From DASVTU01 sp036387415 (lineage in GTDB: Bacteria; Acidobacteriota; Blastocatellia; Pyrinomonadales; Pyrinomonadaceae), in contig DASVTU010000039.1 of NCBI GenBank assembly GCA_036387415.1, positions 124,001 to 188,000 on the forward strand: a stretch of 64,000 bases of DNA, written 5' to 3'. The notes beneath the pieces are model-generated. The model was not told where the DNA came from. It ran no database searches and saw only the letters and a program-made list of their open reading frames with translations. This document shows positions 9,029 through 18,324 of this stretch, one piece after another. The position numbers and the translations under genes were made by a program. Each line of letters opens with the position of its first letter. Position 1 is the stretch's first letter.

Positions 9029-9874
9029 TCAGGCCGTCCGCATGGAAGTTTTGGGCGAATACCCCTTGATTAAACGTAGCCGACCCGTATTTCGTCGGCG
9101 TTCTTTGGTCGAAGATTTCGCCAGTTCAGCCGCTTCGGCCATCAAACGTGCCAGATTCTCAAGCGTACTGGCGCGTCCTCGCGTCCTCTGCCATGCCGCC
9201 GACGCCTGTTCGCAAGGTAATTCGTAGCTCTCAAACAATTCGCGCGCTTCGTCCAGAGTGAAGGCGAGTTCGGGTTCGTCAATTACGTAGAGCGTCTGCT
9301 TGGAGCGCATGCGCCAGAGCGGTGCAGGCGGTAAACTCCTGCCTATCAACATTATATGAACTTCGGGCGGGAGCAACGGAAGGAGCCTGCGAAAGAACGG
9401 CACGACCCACTCCGCATCATACACCAGATGCAAATCGTCCACGACCATGAGCAGCGGCTCGTCGTGCTCCAACAATTCGTAGACAAAATATTCGACGAGC
9501 AGCGGTACGTCTTCAATCCCGACCAATTCGCCGAGCCGCGCCAACGTCTGTTCGCCGAAACCCGGACGCTGCCCGCGCACGCTCGCGCACAAATATTGAA
9601 AAAAGACCGACAATTCGCTGTCCGGTGCATCGACCTTGTACCACGCCACGCGCCGCCCTGAATTTCGCGCGAAGTCGTTGACCAGCGCGGTTTTACCCGT
9701 GCCCGTCCGACCGTTAATGATGGTCGCCGCGCAACAATTCAGACTCTCTCTCAAAATCGAGAGCAAACGCTCACGCGAAACACGCGGAGCAAGATTATGA
9801 GGAGAAGTAATCTTGTCTTGGAGGATATTCACTTTCAATGTCTCCGGCTCACGCCAGAAGTTTCGTAGAGCCAC
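9029..9874 (-). CDS. stand-alone MalT-like STAND NTPase, lacks TPR and DNA-binding parts
   Basis: A 281-residue paralogue of the NTPase half of the neighbouring regulator. Walker A is GRTGTGKTA (55-63) and Walker B LLMVVDDLHL (141-150), followed by the same LLP-PEVHIMLIGRSLPPAP region. The protein stops soon after the NTPase with a short basic tail (KERRRNTGRLRLIKG). The start is a GTG supported by AAGGTAG about eight bases upstream. It may be a decayed full-length regulator or a partner that modulates the large one by mixed oligomers. No frameshifted remainder is visible downstream, which favours a deliberate short form or an old deletion. Confidence 0.75.
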   Translation of the reverse strand: MALRNFWREPETLKVNILQDKITSPHNLAPRVSRERLLSILRESLNCCAATIINGRTGTGKTALVNDFARNSGRRVAWYKVDAPDSELSVFFQYLCASVRGQRPGFGEQTLARLGELVGIEDVPLLVEYFVYELLEHDEPLLMVVDDLHLVYDAEWVVPFFRRLLPLLPPEVHIMLIGRSLPPAPLWRMRSKQTLYVIDEPELAFTLDEARELFESYELPCEQASAAWQRTRGRASTLENLARLMAEAAELAKSSTKERRRNTGRLRLIKGYSPKTSMRTA

Positions 9875-9984
9875 TGTAAGTCTACCTTTGTCTATAAGTT
9901 ATTAGGGGAGACGACGGCTCGAAGTCTCGCCCGCTTCCGCGGCCTCGGAACGGCTCGCTTCGCCCTCCCTCAGCCTCTCCCCAA

Positions 9985-10020
9985 ATTATAATTGTGATAC
10001 TTGAGAAATACTTGAGAAGT
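9985..10020 (-). promoter_or_regulatory. consensus -10 with two 11-bp direct repeats upstream
   Basis: On the minus strand a perfect TATAAT (9985-9990) lies about 110 bases before the GTG of the short STAND gene. Immediately upstream are two direct copies of TTCTCAAGTAT (about 9998-10020), twelve bases apart, and no -35 consensus. A -10 without a -35 plus direct repeats is the layout expected for an activator-dependent promoter, though the activator is unknown. Confidence 0.5.
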
Positions 10021-10055
10021 TTAACACTTAGCCCGTTCCCACGACTTTTCAAATT

Positions 10056-11006
10056 TTAGATAGATGGGGCGCGGTGGCGCGCGACTTCGATGGTAAGGAA
10101 ATCGTGTGCGAGTCGGGTGTTGGGGAAGACGGCGCGTGCTTGGCGAAGGAGGTCGTCGGGTTCGACGGAGTTGCCGGGAACGTAGCGTGCGCTGAAGTGG
10201 GTTAGAATCAATGATTTAACCTGGGCAACGGCGGCTACATGGGCGGCTACCGTGGCGGTCGAATGCATGCTTTGGAGGGCGAGTTCGGCGTCTTCTTCGG
10301 CGAAGGTGGCTTCATGAATGAGCACGTCCGCGCCGCGCGCGAGTTCGATTGCGCCTTCGGAATAGATGGTGTCGGTGCAGTAGGCGATGCGGCGTCCCTG
10401 TTCGGGCGGGCTGCAAAGTTCCGCGCCATCGATTTCGCGCCCGTCGGGGAGCGTGACGCGTTCGCCGCGTTTAAGTCTGCCGTAGAGCGGCCCGGCGGGG
10501 ATGCCGAGCGCGAAAGCCTTCTCGACGTTGAAGCTGCCGGGATGGTCGCGCTCCGTCACGCGATAACCCCACGCGGGCACGCGATGTCGCAAAGGGCGAC
10601 ATTCGACCGTGAAGTCGCCGTCTTCGCAGACCACCGACGCATCATTCCCGATGGTTTCGACTTCCACGCGGTTCGAGAAATCCGTGTGCGAATAGAGTTG
10701 CGCGGCGCGGAGGTAGTCGGCTAGTCCCGGTGGGCCGTAAACGTTTATCGGTCTAGCATTTCCGGCGAGGCCGACGGTGGAGAGCAAGCCCATCAAGCCG
10801 TAGATGTGGTCGCCGTGCATGTGCGTGATGAAGATGCGCGTGAGTTGGCTGACGCGGAGGTCGCTGCGGAGAATTTGATGCTGCGTGCCCTCGCCGCAAT
10901 CGAACAACCACCACTCCGCCCTCTGCGGCAGACGCAAAGCCACCGCCGACACGTTGCGCGCACGCGTCGGCACACCCGAACTCGTTCCAAGAAAAGTTAT
11001 CTGCAA
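10056..11006 (-). CDS. rnz: ribonuclease Z
   Basis: A 316-residue metallo-beta-lactamase-fold endonuclease that matures tRNA 3' ends. MQITFLGTSSGVPT at the N-terminus and the zinc-binding THMHGDH motif (His62, His64, Asp66, His67) are diagnostic, and length matches bacterial RNase Z. Later zinc ligands appear in the region with CTDT (Asp) and LTHFSARY (His). The likely start is a TTG seven bases after the stop of the upstream lipoprotein gene, with a GAGTGAG Shine-Dalgarno overlapping that stop, so the two genes are cotranscribed and probably coupled. Confidence 0.93.
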   Translation of the reverse strand: MQITFLGTSSGVPTRARNVSAVALRLPQRAEWWLFDCGEGTQHQILRSDLRVSQLTRIFITHMHGDHIYGLMGLLSTVGLAGNARPINVYGPPGLADYLRAAQLYSHTDFSNRVEVETIGNDASVVCEDGDFTVECRPLRHRVPAWGYRVTERDHPGSFNVEKAFALGIPAGPLYGRLKRGERVTLPDGREIDGAELCSPPEQGRRIAYCTDTIYSEGAIELARGADVLIHEATFAEEDAELALQSMHSTATVAAHVAAVAQVKSLILTHFSARYVPGNSVEPDDLLRQARAVFPNTRLAHDFLTIEVARHRAPSI

Positions 11007-11013
11007 AGCTCAC

Positions 11014-12093
11014 TCAATCCTTAACTGATGAACCGGACTGCCGAATCTCAAAGAGCGGGGCGGGACGTTTTTCGCTGGTAGCAAAGAGCGATTTGCCGTC
11101 GAGAGAATAGGCGACGGCTTCTCCCTGCACGCGTTCGCCGAGTGCGACGCGGACGGGCGTCTGCTGCCAGATGGCGTCGAAGGGTTTTTGCGCGGTGTCG
11201 AGACGAAGTTCGTAGCCGTTGAAGTAGTCGCAGAGCACGACGCGGCGACCGTCGGGCGCGATGTCGCCGCCCGTCATCATGCCGCCCAGCACATCCTGCA
11301 CATTCACTTCGCCGACGCGCGTCATGGTCGTCGTCTCTGAGGCATCGAGCGGCGCGGTGGCCTTGTAGACGATGGCCGTGTCCGTCGTCGTCTTGGTAAC
11401 GATGTAGATGTCGCCGCTGGTGGGATGAACCAGCAGGGCTTCGGCATCGTGGCTCCCGTCGGGGTAGCGTAGGCGAAACGCTTCGGCGGGTTCGGTCATG
11501 AGCGGTTTGGATTTGGTCGAAGCGATGTCGTCGGGAGCAATCGTTGGTTCGGCGACGCGATAGACCACAATCTCCGCGCGTCGCTTATCGTTGTCGCCGA
11601 TGTCGCCGATGTAGAGATATGAACGACGCGCCTCCGTCCCTGGCGCAGCGGCGATGTCTTCCCAATCGCGTGCCTTCGCGCCCGCCACACGCCACACGCC
11701 GCGTCGTGCGCCGCGTCCGTCGAAGGCATAGAGCAGCGGCGGGTCGCCCGAATCGTTGTGCGTCCAGAAAAGACCCGCGTTGAGCCTCGAAGCCGCGATG
11801 CCGCTGCTCTCCGCGACGCCCACTTCTTCAAGCGTCCCCGCTTGCACGGGTTGTTCATAACCGCTACCCGCGACAGCAGCGACTTCACCCCCATCGCTTC
11901 CCTCGTCCGTCGCCTTTGACTCACGCTGCTCGGCCTCGCGCTTCGCCTTGACCCTCTGCCTTTTCTTGGATAGCTCCGCCTTCGGGCCTCTCTCCGCCTG
12001 CGTATCATTCAGCAACGAACAGGCAGCAAGCGCGAGCGACGCGAAACACAGGAGCGATATTTTACAGACACGAATCAGCATTTTCATCTTCAT
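11014..12093 (-). CDS. predicted lipoprotein, beta-propeller-like, function unknown
   Basis: A signal peptide from MKMKMLIRV ends in a lipobox LAAC (Cys25), so the protein should be anchored in a membrane facing the periplasm. A charged linker (about 30-60) precedes a domain with ESSGIAASR, WTHNDSGDPP, YIGDIGDN and a run of beta-strand-like blocks typical of propeller repeats. The ATG at 12093 was chosen because it gives a proper signal peptide; the longer frame from 12126 would start at TTG and bury it. Cotranscribed with RNase Z, although no functional link is obvious. Confidence 0.7.
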   Translation of the reverse strand: MKMKMLIRVCKISLLCFASLALAACSLLNDTQAERGPKAELSKKRQRVKAKREAEQRESKATDEGSDGGEVAAVAGSGYEQPVQAGTLEEVGVAESSGIAASRLNAGLFWTHNDSGDPPLLYAFDGRGARRGVWRVAGAKARDWEDIAAAPGTEARRSYLYIGDIGDNDKRRAEIVVYRVAEPTIAPDDIASTKSKPLMTEPAEAFRLRYPDGSHDAEALLVHPTSGDIYIVTKTTTDTAIVYKATAPLDASETTTMTRVGEVNVQDVLGGMMTGGDIAPDGRRVVLCDYFNGYELRLDTAQKPFDAIWQQTPVRVALGERVQGEAVAYSLDGKSLFATSEKRPAPLFEIRQSGSSVKD

Positions 12094-12128
12094 CAAGTGT
12101 TGGATGCAGCAAGTGTTATAAGCCAAAA

Positions 12129-12223
12129 GGTAAACTAAAGCAGGCCAAAGGTAAAAGGCAAAAGTGGGAGGAAGGCGCGGCGCTCTTTCTTCACTTTTGC
12201 CTATTTACTTTCGCCCTGCTTTA
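12129..12223. repeat. purine-first inverted repeat, AAAGGCAAAAG word type
   Basis: The left arm (about 12131-12167) carries AAAGGCAAAAGTG-type words, and the right arm (about 12192-12223) carries CACTTTTGCCT and CGCCCTGCTTT. The two ends also pair (AAAGCAGG with CCTGCTTT). It separates two minus-strand genes and overlaps the stop of the 89-residue protein. Confidence 0.6.
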
Positions 12224-12490
12224 ACCTCTGGCGTCGAGTGTGCGGCTGGCGCGTTCGGTGGTCAGAGTATAGTTTGGCAGGACGGTGAAGGACGAGAGGC
12301 CGACGGCGATGCGGTCGCCAACCACGAAGCGGTTAGCGGCGGCTTCGGGTTTGGGACGCGTGACGCTGATGGGAATGCCCGTCATTTTTTCCGGCGTGTT
12401 AATGGTGACGTTGTAGAGCGACGGCTCGCCTTCGGCGGAAGCGTCGAGATTGTCGTCGCGTCGGTCAGGTTGTGAGGATTCTTCGGGCAT
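12221..12490 (-). CDS. hypothetical 89-residue protein
   Basis: A small acidic-then-basic protein starting MPEESSQPDRR, with CGGGAG just before the ATG. The middle segment (about 28-80) looks like a short beta-rich domain: VTINTPEKM, ISVTRPKPEA, RFVVGDRIAVGL. No signal peptide or membrane segment. It is divergent from treS across a 215-base gap. I do not recognise a family. Confidence 0.55.
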   Translation of the reverse strand: MPEESSQPDRRDDNLDASAEGEPSLYNVTINTPEKMTGIPISVTRPKPEAAANRFVVGDRIAVGLSSFTVLPNYTLTTERASRTLDARG

Positions 12491-12562
12491 CTCCCGGAGA
12501 AATTATCGCGTATCTATAGCCATAATTTCGCCAGTTTCAAAAAGGCTTTTTCGGTCGCCCGC

Positions 12563-12592
12563 TTGATTGCCAAACACGTCTCTGGCTATCAT
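12563..12592 (+). promoter_or_regulatory. candidate sigma70 promoter for treS
   Basis: TTGATT (12563-12568) is separated by 18 bases from TATCAT (12587-12592), about 115 bases before the treS ATG. Spacing is acceptable and both boxes are four or five of six matches to consensus. Confidence 0.4.
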
Positions 12593-12705
12593 TCGCGTCG
12601 GAAAAAATTTCTCTAGCGAGTCGAATCCCCGCTTGAATGCCGCGTACGCAAGGCCAGTGCCTCGAACGGCATATTTTTCAACGTGTATCAGAAGGGACGA
12701 AAACG

Positions 12706-14358
12706 ATGGGGCGAGAGGAAGGGTGGCGTGAAGACCCTCTGTGGTTCAAGGATGCGATTTTTTATGAAATCTACGTGCGCGGCTTCTACGATTCAAACGC
12801 CGACGGCATCGGCGACTTTCGCGGTCTGACCGAAAAACTCGACTATCTCGAATGGCTCGGCATCAACTGTATCTGGCTCCTGCCGATGTATTCCTCGCCC
12901 CTGCGCGATGGCGGCTACGACATCGCTGACTACTACGACCTCCTTCCCGAATACGGCACGCTCGAAGACTTCAAGACTTTTCTCGACGCGGCGCACGCGC
13001 GACGCATCCGCGTCATCGCCGACCTCGTTGTCAATCACACTTCGGACGCCCACCCGTGGTTTCAGGAGGCGCGTAGTTCGCCTTCGTCACCCAAACGCGA
13101 TTGGTACGTGTGGAGCGACACGGACGAACGTTACCGGGACGCGCGCATCATCTTCACAGACACAGAGCACTCCAACTGGACTTGGGACGAGCAGGCCAAA
13201 GCCTTCTACTGGCATCGCTTCTTCAGCCATCAACCCGATTTGAATTACGACAACCCCGAAGTGCAACAAGCGATGCTCGACGTGGTTGATTTCTGGTTGG
13301 ACTTAGGGATAGACGGTTTTCGCGCCGACGCCGTGCCCTATCTTTTCGAGCGCGAAGGCACGAACTGCGAAAACCTTCCCGAAACGCACCGGTTCCTCAA
13401 ACGCCTTCGCGCACACGTCGAACGACGTTATCCGGGTCGTCTGCTGTTGGCTGAGGCGAATCAGTGGCCGGAGGATGTGGTGGCGTATTTCGGCGATGGC
13501 GACGAGTTTCAGATGGGGTACCACTTCCCCATCATGCCGCGACTCTTCATGGCGCTCCGGCAGGAAGACCGTCATCCAATCGTCGAGATTCTGGAACGGA
13601 CGCCCGCCATTCCTGACAACTGCCAGTGGGGCATGTTTCTACGCAATCACGACGAACTAACGCTCGAAATGGTGACGGACGAAGAACGCGACTATCTCTA
13701 CAACGAGTATGCGAAGGACAGGCGCATGCGTCTCAACGTCGGCATCCGTCGGCGTCTCGCGCCGCTCATGGACAATGGTCGGCGTCGTATCGAGTTGTTG
13801 CACGCGCTCCTGTTCAGTCTGCCCGGCAGCCCCTTTCTCTACTACGGCGACGAAATCGGCATGGGCGACAACATCTACCTCGGCGACCGCGACGGCGTAC
13901 GCACGCCGATGCAATGGTCTACGGACAGAAACGCGGGTTTCTCGCGCGGCGATTGGGCGCAGATGTATTTCCCGCTCATCATGGATCCGGTCTACGGTTA
14001 TCAAAGCGTCAACGTCGAAGCGCAGCAACGTCATTCGACATCGCTCCTCAACTGGATTCGTCGCCTTATCTTGATTCGCAAACGGACGCAAATCTTTGGT
14101 CGCGGCACGATGGAATTCGTCAAACCCGAAAACCGCAAAATCTTCGCTTTCACGCGCAGCTACCAGAACGAAACCGTGCTCTGCGTCTACAATCTTTCGC
14201 GCTTCGCCCAACCCGTCGAACTCGACCTACGGCGTTACCGTGGCATCTCGCCCACAGAAGTCATCGGCGGCGCGCAGTTTCCCACCATCGACGACCGCCT
14301 CTATCAACTCGCGCTCGCCCCGCGCGGCTTTTACTGGCTGGCGTGGAAGAACGTTTAA
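12706..14358 (+). CDS. treS: trehalose synthase (maltose alpha-D-glucosyltransferase), GH13
   Basis: Interconverts maltose and trehalose in the cytoplasm. It opens with [18 protein letters not shown], characteristic of TreS. It has the GH13 catalytic set: nucleophile Asp208 (GFRADAVP), acid Glu250 (LLLAEANQ) and transition-state Asp316 (LRNHDELT). The length of 550 residues fits TreS without a fused maltokinase. The ATG at 12706 is preferred because GAAGGGA lies nine bases upstream; the earlier in-frame codon at 12637 has no such site. It is followed by the TPS/TPP fusion on the same strand, so two trehalose routes sit side by side. Confidence 0.92.
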   Translation: MGREEGWREDPLWFKDAIFYEIYVRGFYDSNADGIGDFRGLTEKLDYLEWLGINCIWLLPMYSSPLRDGGYDIADYYDLLPEYGTLEDFKTFLDAAHARRIRVIADLVVNHTSDAHPWFQEARSSPSSPKRDWYVWSDTDERYRDARIIFTDTEHSNWTWDEQAKAFYWHRFFSHQPDLNYDNPEVQQAMLDVVDFWLDLGIDGFRADAVPYLFEREGTNCENLPETHRFLKRLRAHVERRYPGRLLLAEANQWPEDVVAYFGDGDEFQMGYHFPIMPRLFMALRQEDRHPIVEILERTPAIPDNCQWGMFLRNHDELTLEMVTDEERDYLYNEYAKDRRMRLNVGIRRRLAPLMDNGRRRIELLHALLFSLPGSPFLYYGDEIGMGDNIYLGDRDGVRTPMQWSTDRNAGFSRGDWAQMYFPLIMDPVYGYQSVNVEAQQRHSTSLLNWIRRLILIRKRTQIFGRGTMEFVKPENRKIFAFTRSYQNETVLCVYNLSRFAQPVELDLRRYRGISPTEVIGGAQFPTIDDRLYQLALAPRGFYWLAWKNV

Positions 14359-14387
14359 GCGCATGATGAACAAATGGAGCAGTAATT

Positions 14388-14580
14388 CACAGGATAGACT
14401 TGATAAGACTTGCAGGATAGACAGGATGCGGGATGGGGAAAGGTTAAAGGGGAAATGGGAGAGGCACAGAAACGTATCAAGCGACAGAATAGAAAATCGT
14501 CTTTCCCTTTTGCCTTTTCACCGTTTCGCCTTCTCGTTATCCTGTTTATCCTGCCCGCTTTTCATTCTGTCTGTCTAGTG
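14388..14580. repeat. nested purine-first inverted repeat between the trehalose genes
   Basis: The outer module uses words of the type CAGGATAGACAGGAT (left about 14391-14430), paired with ATCCTGTTTATCCTG and TCTGTCTGTCT (right about 14538-14578). An inner module uses AAAGGGGAAATGGG (left about 14445-14463), paired with CTTTCCCTTTTGCC (right about 14502-14530). The outer and inner word families differ, as in several other copies in this window. Confidence 0.6.
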
Positions 14581-14629
14581 AATTGTTTGTGGGTTAATTT
14601 TCAAGTTAAGAACGAACAAGGGAGTGAAC

Positions 14630-16885
14630 ATGGAAAACATCAATGGCGAGCGGCTGGTTGTCGTCTCGAATCGTCTGCCGTTTACGCTTAAAAAATCGGG
14701 TGAGGCTTGGCGCACGGAGCGTAGCACGGGCGGACTGGCGACAGCGATGGGGCCGCTGCTTGAACAGAGCGGGGGCATCTGGATTGGTTGGTCGGGCGAG
14801 GCATCAGGCGCAGAGGCCGACCCGAAGCGACAAAAGATGCTGGCGCGTTGGGAGCAACAGCAACGTTACTATGCGGTCGATTTGCCGCCCGACATGGCCG
14901 AGGGTTTCTACGAGGGCTACTCGAATCGCACCATCTGGCCGCTCTTTCATCAATTCCCGATGATGGTCGAATACGACCCCACGACGTGGGAAGCCTACCG
15001 TGAAGCCAACGAGCGTTTCCGCGATGTCGTCTTGAAGCATCTGCGCCCCGGCGACACGGTTTGGATTCACGACTACCAGTTAATGCTCCTGCCGCAACTC
15101 CTGCGCGAAGCCGTGCCCGACGCGCGCATCGGTTTCTTCCTCCACATTCCTTTTCCTCCGGCTGACATCTTTCGCATCCTACCGCGCCGCGAGGAGTTGC
15201 TGCGCGGCTTGCTCGGCGCGGACTATCTAGCCTTTCACACCTACGGCTACCTGCAACACTTTCGCTCGTCGCTCCTGCGCTTGATGGGCTTCGACAGTCG
15301 CATGGACAAGGTTGAAGTTAACGGTCGTTTCGTTCATCTCGACGCTCTGCCCATCGGGATTGCGCCCGAAGAGTTTGAACGGCGTCTGGATGAAGACGCG
15401 GAGACGCGCAATCGCCGCGACGAACTACGCGAACGTTTCAAGGGGCGACGCATCCTGCTCAGCGTTGACCGCCTCGACTACACCAAAGGCATCCCCGAAC
15501 GCCTGCGGACGTTTGAACGGCTGCTCAAGAAATCGCCGGAGCTTCATAAACAGATTGTGTTCGTACAGGTCGCCGTGCCCTCACGCGAAAACATTCCGAG
15601 CTACGAAGAACTGCGCCGCAACGTTGACGAACTCGTCGGCGGCATCAACGGCGAATTCAGCACGCCCGGTTGGACGCCCGTCGTCTACATGCGCCGCGCC
15701 ATTCCGCCGACCGAGTTGATTGCGCTCTATTCCATCGCCGACGTAGCGTGGGTCGCCCCTTTGCGCGACGGTTTGAATCTCGTCGCGAAGGAGTATGTCG
15801 CGTGTCAACGCGAAGAGCAGGGCGTGTTGGTCTTGAGTGAATTCGCGGGAGCGGCTTCGGAGATGGGCGAGGCGCTCTTGGTCAATCCTTACGACGAGGA
15901 ACGCACCGCCGACACACTTGCGCGTGCGCTTGAAATGCCCGAAGCCGAACGACGCGAGCGCATGAACGCCTTGCGACGGCGCATCCATCGCAACAACGTC
16001 TTCGCGTGGGGCGAACGTTTCCTATCGAACCTTCGCGACGCCGCCGACGCACGCCTCGACACCTACACGGGCAGGCCGGAAACTCTGCCCGTCGCCGAGA
16101 CGGTCGCAGCCTACGCGTCGGCTGAGAGCCGTTTCATCCTTCTCGATTACGATGGTACGCTCGTCCCCTACGCCGCGCGCCCGCAGGACGCCGTGCCGCC
16201 CGCGCACCTCATCGAACTGCTCGCCACGCTCGCACGCGACCCCGCCAACTGCATCGCGATTGTCTCAGGCCGCCACCGACGCGACCTCGAATCGTGGTTC
16301 GGCGAGATAGATGGCCTGTGGCTCGCGGCGGAACACGGCGCGTCGGTGCGCGCGTCGGGCGAGTCGGAGTGGCAACCCTTGCGCGCCAACATTCCCGTCG
16401 ATTGGAAGGAGCGCGTGCTGCCCGTGCTCGAACACTTCGTTGACCGCACGCCCGGCAGTTTTATCGAGGAGAAAGACTACTCGCTCGTCTGGCACTATCG
16501 CATGTCGGAACCCGACTTCGGCGAGTGGCTCGGCAACGAATTAGTCGCCACGATGGAGGAGATGCTGGCGGCGACGGAGTTGCGCGCCGTGCGCGGCGTC
16601 AAATCGGTCGAGGTGCGACTCGCGTGGGCGCACAAGGGCGAACTCGTCGCGCGTCTCACCGAAGCGTGTCTGCAACCGCAGTTCTGTTTCGCCGCCGGAG
16701 ACGACCGCACCGACGAAGACATCTTTGAACGCATGCCCGCCGACTCATGGACAGTGCACATCGGCGACCGTCGTTCGCAGGCGCGCTATCGTCTGCGCGA
16801 CCCGCAAGCCGTCTGGGACACCCTCCGCGCCTTCGCCGATGCTTCAAACACTAAGCCACTCGCCGCCGTCAAAACGGCGGAGTAG
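14630..16885 (+). CDS. bifunctional trehalose-6-phosphate synthase/phosphatase (OtsA-OtsB fusion)
   Basis: Makes trehalose-6-phosphate from UDP-glucose and glucose-6-phosphate, then dephosphorylates it. The N-terminal GT20 domain (about 8-475) begins LVVVSNRLPF and contains WIHDYQLMLLP and VDRLDYTKGIPERL. The C-terminal HAD phosphatase (about 495-740) has the DYDGT nucleophile motif at 506-510 and DDRTDEDIF near the end. The ATG at 14630 follows AAGGGAG by five bases; a GTG at 14624 overlaps that site and is rejected. Fused enzymes of this order are well known in yeast-like and some bacterial lineages. Adjacent to treS on the same strand. Confidence 0.93.
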   Translation: MENINGERLVVVSNRLPFTLKKSGEAWRTERSTGGLATAMGPLLEQSGGIWIGWSGEASGAEADPKRQKMLARWEQQQRYYAVDLPPDMAEGFYEGYSNRTIWPLFHQFPMMVEYDPTTWEAYREANERFRDVVLKHLRPGDTVWIHDYQLMLLPQLLREAVPDARIGFFLHIPFPPADIFRILPRREELLRGLLGADYLAFHTYGYLQHFRSSLLRLMGFDSRMDKVEVNGRFVHLDALPIGIAPEEFERRLDEDAETRNRRDELRERFKGRRILLSVDRLDYTKGIPERLRTFERLLKKSPELHKQIVFVQVAVPSRENIPSYEELRRNVDELVGGINGEFSTPGWTPVVYMRRAIPPTELIALYSIADVAWVAPLRDGLNLVAKEYVACQREEQGVLVLSEFAGAASEMGEALLVNPYDEERTADTLARALEMPEAERRERMNALRRRIHRNNVFAWGERFLSNLRDAADARLDTYTGRPETLPVAETVAAYASAESRFILLDYDGTLVPYAARPQDAVPPAHLIELLATLARDPANCIAIVSGRHRRDLESWFGEIDGLWLAAEHGASVRASGESEWQPLRANIPVDWKERVLPVLEHFVDRTPGSFIEEKDYSLVWHYRMSEPDFGEWLGNELVATMEEMLAATELRAVRGVKSVEVRLAWAHKGELVARLTEACLQPQFCFAAGDDRTDEDIFERMPADSWTVHIGDRRSQARYRLRDPQAVWDTLRAFADASNTKPLAAVKTAE

Positions 16886-16888
16886 AAC

Positions 16889-17075
16889 AAAGGGATGAAG
16901 GCGGAGGGATGAGGGATGAACGGAATGCTGATTCGGAACCTATATTAGTGCGTGCGGTAATGTAGGTTTGGAAATGTGAAGTAGTGCCGCTCCCGAAATT
17001 TCGGAAGAAAGACGACGCTTGAAAGCCTCGCTTTCATCTTTCATCCCTCATCCCTTCGAGTGCCCTCATCCCTTA
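16889..17075. repeat. purine-first inverted repeat in a 377-base gap
   Basis: The left arm (about 16891-16920) uses GGGATGAAGG and GGGATGAGGGATGAA words. The right arm (about 17028-17075) has CATCTTTCATCCCTCATCCCTT and a further CCCTCATCCCTT, described here in overlapping pieces. The rest of the gap (17076-17262) has no ORF and presumably carries the promoter of the DUF4097 gene; no clear boxes were found. Confidence 0.55.
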
Positions 17076-17262
17076 AAAAAATTTCTTGCCACAAATCCTG
17101 CCCGCGCGGTGTTTTCATGACAGAGCGGTGAGAATTCGAGGTTTTGGCTCGGTTTGCGAGTCGGAACCGGAGTGGACGGGACACACGTTCCGCCACGCGC
17201 CGACGCCTACTCCCGCCCGCATTTCGGCTTCAACACTATTTGAAAACACAGGAGATTGAATC

Positions 17263-18069
17263 ATGAAGAGAAAGAGTTTACTTCAACTGCTCGTCGCGGT
17301 GGGAATTGGTGTTCTCTGGTCGGGTCTGACCGTGCAGGCGCAGGATTTTCAGCGCACGTACAGGCTCGCCCCTAACGGCAGCATCGCTATTCAGAATGTT
17401 TCGGGCGACATCATCGTCACCGGACACGACGGCGAAGGCGTCATCGTGCGCGGCACGAAGGAAGGCCCCGACGCCGATAAGGTAGACGTGCAAGACAAGA
17501 GCACCGACAGCCGCATCGACCTGCGCGTGCTCTACCAGCAATGTCGCAACTGTTCGATAAATGCGAGCGTTAATTTTCAAGTGCAAGTGCCGCGTTCATC
17601 GCGTTATCGCCTCGGCAAACTCAACACAGCGAGCGGCAACATCGAAGTGAGCGGCGTTAACGGCGAAGTGCACGTCAGCACGGCGAGCGGCGACCTCCTT
17701 ATCAAAGACGTGTCGGGCGAAGTCAAGGCGGCGACGGCGAGCGGCACGGTGCGCGTCAGAGAAGTGGCCGGGACGGTGAATGCTTCGAGCGCGAGCGGCG
17801 ACGTGGATGTCGAAATCACCCGCCTCGAAGGAACCGAAAGCATGAACTTCTCATCTGCGAGCGGCGACATCAACGTCAAGATGCCGTCGAATCTGGACGC
17901 CGAAGTCGAGATGTCAACCGTCTCCGGTTCGGTCAAGACCAACTTCCCGATTGAAGTCAAACGCGAAGAACACAGCGGTGGCGCATCGGCGCGCGGACGC
18001 GTCGGCAGCGGTTCGCGCCTGCTCCGCATTTCCTCGGCTTCCGGCAACGTTAGCCTGACCAATCCGTAA
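17263..18069 (+). CDS. DUF4097 family secreted beta-solenoid-like protein
   Basis: A 268-residue protein with a signal peptide (1-26, ending VQA). From about residue 40 it consists of short strands separated by ASGD/ASGN/SGT turns, such as TASGNIEVSG, TASGDLLIK and SASGDVDVEI. This repetitive turn pattern is typical of DUF4097 proteins, which are thought to form right-handed beta structures on the cell surface or in the periplasm. Biological role is unknown for most members. The Shine-Dalgarno AGGAGA precedes the ATG. It is a single-gene unit ended by the inverted repeat just downstream. Confidence 0.85.
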   Translation: MKRKSLLQLLVAVGIGVLWSGLTVQAQDFQRTYRLAPNGSIAIQNVSGDIIVTGHDGEGVIVRGTKEGPDADKVDVQDKSTDSRIDLRVLYQQCRNCSINASVNFQVQVPRSSRYRLGKLNTASGNIEVSGVNGEVHVSTASGDLLIKDVSGEVKAATASGTVRVREVAGTVNASSASGDVDVEITRLEGTESMNFSSASGDINVKMPSNLDAEVEMSTVSGSVKTNFPIEVKREEHSGGASARGRVGSGSRLLRISSASGNVSLTNP

Positions 18070-18127
18070 ACTTCCAGATAAGTAGCCAACGTCGCGGCGT
18101 TCGACAAGCGACGTTGGCTTCGACGAC

Positions 18128-18210
18128 TGCCATTGAAGAGGGCAGAAGCAAAAGGGCAAAAGCGAAGAGGCTCGAAATTCTTCGCTTTTGCTTTTGCTTT
18201 TTTATCTTTG
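18128..18210. repeat. purine-first inverted repeat/terminator, AAGCAAAAG word type
   Basis: The left arm (about 18138-18163) has GAAGCAAAAGGGCAAAAGCGAAG. The right arm (about 18178-18202) has CTTCGCTTTTGCTTTTGC, followed by a run of six T. This copy looks like a conventional intrinsic terminator of the DUF4097 gene. Confidence 0.7.
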
Positions 18211-18324
18211 CCTTCGCGCGGGCGTTGGCCTTTTCGTTCGCTCGGTCTTGCCTGTCCAACTTCCTCCGTCTACACTAGCGATTAAGTTTCATCAAACCCG
18301 ACGGCGGAACGAAAGAGGAATTTC

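Noticed and set aside
12164..12475. 103-codon plus-strand frame opposite the 89-residue protein
   Set aside because: No ribosome site; the minus-strand frame has one and ends at the repeat.
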